A DNA stretch of 64,000 bases from Pomacea canaliculata (Eukaryota > Mollusca > Gastropoda > Architaenioglossa > Ampullariidae): NCBI RefSeq assembly GCF_003073045.1, contig NC_037597.1, forward strand, positions 6,010,717-6,074,716, in the 5' to 3' direction. Below, in pieces: positions 49,934-64,000 of this stretch. Numbering within the stretch: the first letter of the stretch is position 1; each line of letters starts with the position of its first letter. A model generated the notes under the pieces. The model made no database searches. It worked only from the letters and a program-made list of their open reading frames with translations, and was not told the DNA's origin. The translations under genes and the position numbers were made by a program.

Positions 49934-52900
49934 ATGTTCACAATGAAAACGCTGCTGGTTGCATTACTTGTCGGTGAGTACCAATCTCAGTCTCGCTACT
50001 CACATCGTTCTCTGTCTCTCTGCGCAAGCGTGTGTATTTACGTGTGTGAGGAGAGGTGTGTGCGCGCGTTTACCTGTTTTCTTGGACTAATACTGTTCAA
50101 ACACTACTGAAGAATATTGTAGGAATTGATAAACACAAGGAAGGGATTTGGTGAATGAGGTTTAAAAGACATCTTGCAAGCGAAGTCTGCAGATTAAAAT
50201 AAGGTTAGAGGACTGAGAGGTTCTAGAGAGCTACCTCGCTCTTGAGCATGATGCACATGGCGACCTTCAAACACCTGACTGTACCATGTGTCCCTTTGGC
50301 GCATTTTCACTCATTCTCAAGTTTTACAACGCATCATTTATCATTATTGCACCGTCAAACATTGCTGCCTCATCCAAGTCGACCCACATCGCATCCCACC
50401 CCACCACAAAGTTTCACCAACCGCCATCACAATCACCAGTGGTGAGTATCGGGAACGATGCCACATTCTGGGGTCCCTTCAGACAGCTTCCATGTCAGAC
50501 ACCTGGTTCCATTGTAAAGTGGTGCTGTGGCTCCCTACTGTCGCAGGCCTGCTGCAAGCTGCTGGTGTTGACGGCGCGACGAGGGTGGACGCCAAGCGAC
50601 ATCTGCTGCAGCGCCTGGAGGAGCTGGGGGGTCCTCCCATCGTGCCAAGCGTGAGGCCAGGCGTCTGTCCGTCAGGGACCTCTTGGGGGCTGGACCTGAG
50701 ACTGAGCTCGAGGTCAGTGCTAGGTCAATGTGTTCCATTAAGTCTCTCTCTCTCATGCTAAGAACATACTGTTTGTAGCAGACTGTCATAACAGACCAGT
50801 GAAAATGTTCAAGGAATGACAAAGAAGACGATGCAATGGCACAGATCCCTGTTTATGTCCAATGCACAGATAAAAGACATTAGTCGCAACGCCCAGGGCA
50901 TGGTACTGGTGAAAATGGAAGAAAATACAGAGGTCGCCAGGTGTTCGACTCTCAGATCACCGTGGAGTCCGACCCTGTGGAGCAGGAGATTGTGGACATC
51001 ACAGGCTCGTTTGTCAAGGTAAATGTCAACTTGTACACTGAGCCAAACACACTGGGCAGAATTTCTGTCCCATGGGGAAAAGGGAAATTGTAGGATATAT
51101 ATATACACATGTATATAGGTTTTACGGGCTCAAAATCAGTTTCGGTTTGTACTCACCATCCCACTATATCGTTACGACGTGTCGCGAACTGATTGATAAA
51201 ATTGAAACTTTTGTTAACCACAGAGCTCCCACATTTTGCTCACGGAAGTTGCTAACAGAATAAAACCCAGGCGCGTTGCAAATTATAGGATACAACTATC
51301 GCCTGTTGACGTATGTTCATGTGCAGGATATCGAGGACGACACGGGTGGCCAGCCCAGTGTGTACCCGAACCAGGCCCTATACGCAGTGCTGCAGGAAAT
51401 GGGGGACAACCGCGACAAGGCCAACGACATCAAGATTGAAATAAAAATCTTTCTTGACGAAAACAGTCAGGCGTTCCCTGGATATTTCGTAAGATGATAA
51501 ACTCTCCCAGTCTCTCTCTCTCTCTTTGTGTGCGTGAAAGTAACGGTATTTCTTCTCCCTCGTTTTTTTCATTGAAGAATATGAGCATGACTTTTATCTG
51601 AACCCAGTTAACCTAACGGATAAAAATGTTTAGTGTACGCACACCCTGAAGTGTGTTTAAAAGTACTTCAAACACCTGGTCAAACGATGAATTCCCTATT
51701 TTCCTACTAACTACCTATACACATATCTTTTGCATCCTTAAACTGATGAGGCTAGCAGCAGTCGTCTATGCAACAGCGCATCCACCCGAGGTTGTAATTT
51801 TAAAAATCCACTTCCCGTGGCTTTACCTCAGAATAAGATTCCACATATGGATGATGATTTCAAAAATATAGAAATTTAATCGGACTTTCATTTAACTCTT
51901 TATTACGAGAAATATAATTTAAATCCTTAGGTAGATGCTCAGAATGTATGTCACGCTGTTTAATGGCGGAAAGCTTTCGCAGGAATCACTAAGTGTAACA
52001 CCTCCATAATTTCTTGCAAGAAATCTAGACTGTCGACGATTCATGACAACCAGAGAGTGATAAAACAACAAACTGCCAGATTCTAGAAAATACACACGTG
52101 GTATGGCTGACAAGGTTCGTGTCTCTGCAAACACGTCAATAAAAGTGGTTTTAGAAAAAGGCGGGTATGAGCGTTTTTCTTGAGTAGGGAGGGGTAGACT
52201 AGTATGGGTGGATGAAAATCGGTGCCTTGTGAACAATGGTATTGTAATTTGTAAACTGGTTTCTACATTTTCTGGCGTGTACAATGGTGTTGTAGTCTGG
52301 ACAAAGGTGGAAAAAAAATCCGACACTTACATTCAAAGGTAAAAAGATGTCACTACGTGTGGAGCCAGAAAAGTCAATGTCGGAAACAGCTAGAAACACA
52401 ATGTCCCGCTTTTCCGTCAAGTTTTTGAATGATGACATTTCTTCATCGCTCAATACCTGATTCACTCTTCCCAGCTGACAACCAAAAAGAGCTAAAAAGC
52501 ACCAAATGGATTGCAAACTGAGGACCAGCCTTACGGGAATGAACGTGTCAATACTGCAGGGTCCCGTTACTCAGACCACCCGGTACTGTCAGTGAGGTTC
52601 TACATGGGTGGGTGATGGTGCCGTGCAGACAGCTATCCATTCCCCACAGAGCATTATTGAACAGGATGCGAAGTAGTGGTATCTGAGGGACCTGATTTCT
52701 ACATTCTTTTTGTGAATAGAAAAACTAGGGTCCATGAAAATGACTGAGGCTCTTGGTCTGCTCCTGTTACCACCACATGTGTAAGCGGAGGTAGATGGGT
52801 GGACACACGGCTGGATGCATCCCTCATCCCTCCTCCCACGTGCACCATGTTAGCATAAACGCCATATTTGTATAGTCGCAGCACCTGTCAGGATTGTTAC

Positions 52901-55900
52901 CTGGATAAAAATAATTCGGAATTAAAAGCTTTATTTTCTCTTTCATTCCTGAAGGTTTCTAAACTGCATTCACAACTCACGAGAAATCCGAATATATGTT
53001 ATGATCAATAAAGATTTACAATTGATCTTCTCTTTCTACCACAAACATCTGATTTTCCCCTTCTGTTATTATGATTATGCTACGTCTGTGTCAGGTCCAG
53101 TACCTGGTGGAGGATGACATTCGGCCTCGAAGACCCACTGCTATCGTGGACGGACGCGATGGGAGAGTGGTCATGAAGTGGAACTCTTTGTCCACCTTGT
53201 GTCCAGACGCGCAAGGTGTCGGGGGCAATGAGAAGGTAAAAAGCACAGACTTGTTACAATAAATACACAGACAGATGGAAAGGTAGGCTGGGGATGATGA
53301 AAGGATCCTTTCCCCAAGGTTGGTACTGACGAAAAGGGGAAAAAACACGTAGCAGGGGCAATGGACAGACGAAATAAAAAGTACAGGCGAAAAATACAAT
53401 GACAAAAAGAAAAGGGAGCGGATGCTGCTCTTGGCTTTCAAAGCACGGCGGTGAAAACAAGCAAACAAACAAGTGGAGTACTGACCTTATCAACCTACCT
53501 TCCAAGATGTCAAACCTCACTACCAACCATTGCCTCCCGTTGTCTGTGCTACTAGGTGGGGCGGCGAGTGTTTGACGGGGAGCAGTTCCCCTGCCTGGAA
53601 GTCACCAAGGACGGTGAAGAGTGTGTGTTGGAGAACCGGTGGGTCAAAGTGGTCAACATGGACGGTTCGAAGCTCTACAACATCACGAACGCCATGAAGT
53701 ATGACTGTCACATGGCCAACGACTCTATCAACGGTGCCTATTCCCCAGCTCTGGATGCCTTCTTCATCGGAACTCGAATAGGTACATCTGCAAGTATTTT
53801 TAGATCTTTATATTTATACATCTCTGTGTGTGTATGCGTGTATGTGTGTTTCGCAATGTTAAGACTAGACATCTCTGTAATTTCTGTCTAAAGTCAGTCT
53901 ACAATGTGTAGACTTTACTGTATGTATGTAATGCTGGGCGATTAAAAAACTAAAAGATCAAACTCTGTATAACACTGCAAAACTGATTTGTATGTTGAAC
54001 CCTCTGCTAGTCAAGATGTTCTCAGAGTGGTTCAACATAACCGTCATCAAGGATAACAAGCTCATTCTGAGAGTGCACTACGGCATCAACTACACCAACG
54101 CTTTCTGGAATGGAGCCAACTGCACCTTTGGCGACTCTATGGGCTTTCTGTTTCCCTTCGTGGCCCCTGACACAGTCGGACACGAGGTGAGTCACGTGAC
54201 TAATGATACGCTGGGTTGGACGGGTCAGCATCCTTGTCACTCGAGGATAAGTTGTCACGGAATGCAATACATGTTTGTTCTAACTGATCCTAAGCACACT
54301 AACTCACTATGAAAGGCCAAAGTTACAAACAATTCTGTGGACATCTTCATGAAATCCTCGTACGTTGGAAAACATTGCATAGAGAGCTTTCTGATCTCCA
54401 CCAAGCCCACGCTTTTTGGTTTTTTTTTTCTTTTTGGCCGGTGTTTAGTTCCTTTTTGTTTGATTTCGTTTGTTTCGTTGAAAAGTGGAAGAAGTACCAC
54501 AGTGCAACTGAGCTACCTGGCTGTGACAGGTTTAAATACAAAGCAACAGACGGCTGAAAAGAGATGTCGTGTTTATTCAGGTCGGCCATGCCTTGATCGA
54601 ACAACACTCAGGTTTGCTCTGGTACCAGGAGCCTGGCGCCATCAACGAGGCTTTCGCCGACATCACAGGAGAAGTCATCGAGCATTACATTTCTGGCCAT
54701 GACTGGATGGTCGGCATGGACATCGTGCGTGGAGGGACGCTTTCAGGTGCGTGCGAGTGTCTTCAGTGTGTGTGTTTGCATGCCTGCCTGCGCGCACATG
54801 TGTTCCTTGTGCTTGTCTTGCTTGTCACCGAAAGCAAACCGAGTAACTTCCGAGGTGAAACTCATGAAGACTGGGGTGGGAGAAGCATTTTTGGTAACGT
54901 GGGTCCTTTTGTTTTCAAGGTATTTCGATGAACCTGAACGGAACTTCTTCAGCATCTCCAACGCCCAGAACTTTGAGGACTACATGGGGCCTCACGAGAG
55001 CGGCGGGGTGCTGGCCCATGCTTCTACCTCCTCGTGCAGAACCGTAGCCTCGACATTAGAGAGGTATATCACCACCACTACAACTTCCTTCGCTGCTCGT
55101 GAAGTTGTGTTAAATTTTGTCAGGTTTGAAATTTGTATTCTTACTAAGGGGCACACTTTGCTCAATATAGCATAACATGAAGAAGAAAGGAAATTGAAAA
55201 CAAACAAAACAAATAACAAAACATAAGTGGATGAATGCGATGACCAGGTGAGCAGCTGCCCTGGTCGTTGGAGGTTCTTACCTGCGTGTTTCGTTTGCAG
55301 GTGTACCGCGTCTTCCTGCACGCCAATCAGATGTACTGGCATCAGATGTCCACCTTCAAGAGCGGGTGTGCGAACTGATGAAGAGTGTGTACGACCTTGG
55401 GCAGAACGGAGGCATTTACAAAGAAGTATGTGATGTTTGAATCGATGAAAACACGACTAACAGAATGTGGGGAATATGTGCGGAAGCTCGGTTCCACTGT
55501 AAAAAAAAAAAAAAATCACGATTTGCATTTAAGGACGAAGGATGAATGTCGTTTTGAGGGTTGAAGACATACCTTTCTTGCATTACGAGACGAATTTTAA
55601 GTGTAGTCGTTGCCGTAGTAACAGATCACCTTAAATGTAATTTTTTAAACTACTCGTACATAAAGACCAACCTTGTAATGGTTGAGACGATGACACCAAA
55701 ATGTGAGGACGCTAAAAGATCAACCTAACAATCACGTTAAGAGACCAACCTCATAAGAAACGTGGCAATGACGTTGCACGAGGTGTCGGCGCCCATGTGT
55801 TGCAGGTGTTCGAGCACGTTGGAATACAGGTGTGCGAGACAGAAGATCACGTGGTTGGACTGCGCAACAACCAGACCTACCGCAACCTGCACGTGTCCAA

Positions 55901-56406
55901 CACCACGCGCCCCGTCTTCACCTTCGGGCTTCCCGGCGAGTGGACGGCGAAGTTCTGGGTCAAGGTATCTTTTGACCTCATTATCGGTAGTCATCGGTCA
56001 CACACAAACAGAGAAACGGATACAACAACAAAAAAGCAAAAGCAAAACAAAACAAAAAACTAGTCTCTCTTCGTTTATGTTTATAAGTTGAAAACGTAGT
56101 TTTTTTTTAAAAAAGAGAGATGCTCTTTCTATATTCTTCTCATTTTCTGTGATGCAGGCGTCAAGCCAGAAAGGTGACGTGCACATCACAGTCAGCAATC
56201 AGACTTGGCTCCAGGCCTACGATCCAGACACTCCAGGCATTTTGGTCGAAGGACTTGGCTCTGTGTCATACACTGTCACCAACAGGAAGCTGTACCACGT
56301 GACCATAACCTTGTCTAGCGATTCAGCAGATCTGTGGGACGACGTAGTTCTGGAAGCAGGCTACCTGTGCCTGGCAGCCCAACCAAACAAGCCATGGCTA
56401 CTTTGA
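49934..56406 (+). CDS. Secreted thermolysin-type (peptidase M4) metalloprotease
   Basis: Twelve exons: 49934-49973 (signal peptide MKTLLVALLV), 50547-50712, 50870-51018, 51327-51488, 53095-53235, 53556-53781, 54011-54186, 54581-54746, 54920-55063, 55301-55425, 55806-55964 and 56158-56406; about 630 residues. Exons 2-5 form the FTP/PepSY-like propeptide (GRQVFDSQITVE, YLVEDDIRPRRPTAIVDG), ending near GVGGNEK where the mature enzyme should begin. Exon 7 has LRVHYGINYTNAFW, and the junction of exons 7 and 8 makes the zinc site HEVGH. Exon 8 has EPGAINEAFADITGE with the third ligand Glu. Exon 9 has HESGGVLAHA, equivalent to the M4 GGVH region. The last two exons form a beta-rich C-terminal domain, perhaps PPC-like. 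It should be an extracellular Zn endopeptidase. About five apparent single-base frame disruptions interrupt otherwise conserved exons, some in mononucleotide runs. They mean either decay or sequence error. Confidence 0.9.
51919..52516 (-). CDS. Candidate nested antisense gene with signal peptide
   Basis: Inside intron 4 of the M4 gene, on the opposite strand, 52516-52331 encodes 62 residues starting MQSIWCFLALFGCQLG, a good signal peptide, then acidic and polar sequence ending SDIFLPLN at a consensus donor (gtaagt). A second open segment, 52122-51919, starts after a gcagag acceptor in matching phase 0 (TRTLSAIPRVYFLESG) and ends in a stop. It contains SLLFYHSLVVMNRRQ. No family is recognised. 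The signal peptide plus good donor plus compatible phase favour a real small secreted protein, but a chance origin is possible. Confidence 0.35.
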
Positions 56407-57840
56407 GTATTTGAGGGGGGAATTTTGCCCTAAAGATTAGTGAATGTTAACTAAATATTTCTGGTGGACAAAACTGCAAAGTACCTGAAACAATTCTACT
56501 ATAAATTAAAAAAAAACTGGCATATATATATTTTACTTTGCTAATGAACTAAAAAGAGGAAAACCAGGTCACTTTTGTAAATAGAAAAAGCAAATGTAAA
56601 TACTGTAGCCATACCTGCTTCTGTTCTTGTCTGCATATAAACTATACATTTTAAAAAATCCCATAAAACAATTATTTTGCAGTAGAAATGTATATAAGTT
56701 TTTAATATATAACTTCTGCAACAGTTTTGAAGAGTAATTTATGACAATTTTGATGGAGGTAGTGGGAAAAGAACTTGAGAAAATGAATAAGGAAACTGTT
56801 TTTAGAAATTATGAGTTTGCATGAAGGCATAGAGAATTTACTTGAATCGTTTCAATCATATGATGATTTCTGCCTTACCTGTTCATTAAACTGCATTTCA
56901 AAAAGGTATTGTCATTTACATTGAAATCCTACATGCTCCCCAAAAATTGCATGCACACACAAAATCTAGAGATGAAAGTAGGTTGTGCCAGCATTTATGT
57001 TACCATTTTACACTCAAAGCAGCCTTGACAAATTTGTGATCGCATTGTATATTTATAAATTTGTAGGCACTTGCACCAACCATCCTTAAAGACACTATGG
57101 TTTGCACTTTACTTAGGTTTGCTCCAAGAAGCTATTTAGTAGGGAGGACATTTGTGTTTACATCAAGCCATCAACTTTTGCTGTATCAAACCATGGCTGA
57201 AGCCAGATAAAGACATAAAGCCTTCCTTCACTGTGAAGGTAACTTAAAAATCTTGATGCCACTGGACCACCTTAGTTTCTGGTGAGGCAGCTGTAAATGA
57301 AAGACAATTTTTTTCCCATTAAAAGATAATCATTACAAATGCGCTGGGATATTTGTCAACAATTTCTTAAAATAGGATTGAACAGAACAGGCATCCTAAT
57401 CTTAGTGTTTCAAGATAAACCTGAATGATCTTAAATTTCTTAGATGCTTTTATTCAACATTTATATATCTACATGCAACTGATGAGGACACTCTCATACA
57501 CAAGCAAAGTGTTTTTGAAGTTTTTTCCGTTTTAAAAGTTTGTTTCAAGTAATTTAGATGAAGACATGAAAGAATTTTTTCACACAAACAAAAGCTATTT
57601 TCAAGGAGTATAAAACATTGTTTCATTACCAGAACCCTCTGTGTGAGCAAGACACACAAGGTTAAAAATCTTAGCTATTTAAACAAAATCTATACAAATG
57701 TTGGTTAGTGGCTTTGTAAGGAAAGATTCAAGCTACAGAACTGTCACCAATAAAGTGTATGCAATATTAGAGTGAAAAGCTCAAATGATGAGCTCTACAG
57801 TTCTAAACAAAAAGTTCTTGCATGGAAAAATTACCTACAG
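56407..57840. other. 3' flank of the M4 gene
   Basis: AT-rich sequence without exons. ATTAAA near 56885 may serve as a polyadenylation signal. Otherwise nothing seen. Confidence 0.4.
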
Positions 57841-57995
57841 ACTCGGTTCTCAAACGGTGGGGCACGACGTGCTTACAAGGGGGGTGCGAAGGTGGTAATT
57901 TTGTAAAAGTTTCTTATACCAGTATTAGTGAAATTAGCACGAAGGTACCTTTGTTCGTCAGGGGGGCGTAACAAGTAAAAGGTTGAGAACCGCTG
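57841..57995. mobile_element. 155-bp hAT-type MITE with perfect 8-bp target duplication
   Basis: ACCTACAG flanks the element exactly on both sides (57833-57840 and 57996-58003). The left end is ACTCGGTTCTCAAACG and the right end, read inverted, is CAGCGGTTCTCAACC, so CGGTTCTCAA is shared. CAGNGGTTCTCAA is a familiar hAT (Charlie-like) terminus. The interior has G-runs and no coding capacity. The first three left bases seem to have diverged from CAG. Confidence 0.85.
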
Positions 57996-58180
57996 ACCTA
58001 CAGGATAACATAAAAGCAAGTGCTTAATGTGGAATGTTTATCTGATGTTTTGTGACAACAGAATGCAATACTTTGAGGCAAGTGGTGTGAAACATGTAAT
58101 GATGGCGATAAACTACAACCACAGTTTTAGCATATGATATATAAACAATGCACAACACAAATTCTGAACATATCTGACAC

Positions 58181-59003
58181 TTTATTACAATTTTCATTCA
58201 ATGGGTTTTGCACAATCACAATCATTTCCATATAATATGTTTACTTTTGAAATTCTACAGCATGAAGGACACATACACATCATCCACAGTGTGAGGTAAC
58301 AACCACGCAGTGTGCATGCACATCCTCTTTCACTCAATGACACACACGTGTACACACACACAGACAGCATATAGGTGTAAAGATTTTTTGCTCATTTTTT
58401 TCTGTACTACAAAACAGCAAATGCAAACCGCTTCAAACATCATATATTATTACATTCAGCATAAATGCAGCACCAGTCAGACTGTAACAAACAATTTGTT
58501 GTTATCTCTCAGGGGGATTTATCTACATTCCTGGTATTTGGAATTTTTTGTTAATGGCATCAGTCATCACTTTGAAAAAGCCTTTACAGGTGTGCAAGCA
58601 CTTTAGTATAAACACTGACGTATACACCCAGTGGGCATGTACAAATTATGAATGCTTGATAGTTATAAACCAGTCTCTTTTATGGAGATGAGTTTAAATA
58701 CTTTGACATCGAAACCAAAACAAATTTTTTATAAACTTATAAGCATTTGTAAATAAACCTCCTAAAAGTGTTTATAGTCACATTAACTAACCACTGTTCA
58801 ATTGAACAAAGAACCTAACATTTTGTGAATTAAGTTTGAAACTACCTAATGAACTGCCATCCATTTAATGGTGGACCAAACTGAAAATGTAAGAATCTCA
58901 ACATGCAGATAACAAGTCTTTTCAATCCATACCACACTCTCCAAAATATCCATAAAAGTAACAAAGAAAGGACATTTATTTGAGAAAACTAAGTTAAGAC
59001 CTA
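58181..59003 (-). other. 3' UTR of SEL1L
   Basis: On the minus strand, AATAAA (plus-strand TTTATT at 58181-58186) lies about 820 bp past the SEL1L stop and is a plausible polyadenylation signal. No other gene is visible in this stretch. Confidence 0.5.
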
Positions 59004-63970
<4,967 letters not shown>

Positions 63971-64000
63971 CTGGTTAAAGGAAAAAAGTGGATATAGTTT

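Overview
The window is animal nuclear DNA: AT-rich, with small exons joined by GT-AG introns, microsatellites, LINE fragments and small non-autonomous DNA transposons. The gene set (aftiphilin, SEL1L, a two-pore potassium channel, a rhodopsin-type GPCR) is bilaterian. Compact invertebrate introns together with a thermolysin-type (M4) metalloprotease suggest a mollusc, probably a gastropod. That placement is inference, not something the sequence proves.

Layout. 1199-5051 (+): the C-terminal ~380 residues of a multi-exon gene I cannot name. 5052-17826: mostly no recognisable gene, with tandem repeats, a perfect 33-bp inverted repeat, a CRE-like palindrome and a few weak exon candidates. 17827-20009 (+): a two-exon class A GPCR. 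21500-28900: a repeat-rich gap holding three LINE-derived segments and the remnant of an LTR retroelement. 28990-36972 (+): a complete aftiphilin gene of eight coding exons, including a 15-nt microexon. 41223-41406: a hAT-type MITE with a perfect 8-bp target duplication. 44322-47519 (+): a K2P channel gene. 47761-47819: four CRE motifs at an exact 17-bp period. 49934-56406 (+): a twelve-exon secreted M4 metalloprotease, with a possible nested antisense gene in its fourth intron. 57841-57995: a second hAT-type MITE. 59004-63970 (-): the last eight exons of SEL1L, running off the right edge, with a LINE fragment in one intron.

How the genes relate. There is no operon-like logic; these are independent genes. 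Aftiphilin (clathrin and AP-1 trafficking) and SEL1L (ER-associated degradation) are housekeeping genes with intact frames. The GPCR, K2P and M4 genes carry single-base frame breaks inside otherwise well-conserved exons, several in mononucleotide runs. This is either uncorrected assembly error or decay of these genes, and should be settled before any of them is called a pseudogene.

The most notable items are the spliced M4 protease (a family mainly known from bacteria and fungi, so a candidate ancient transfer), the phased CRE array, the nested antisense candidate, and the two MITEs with intact target duplications.
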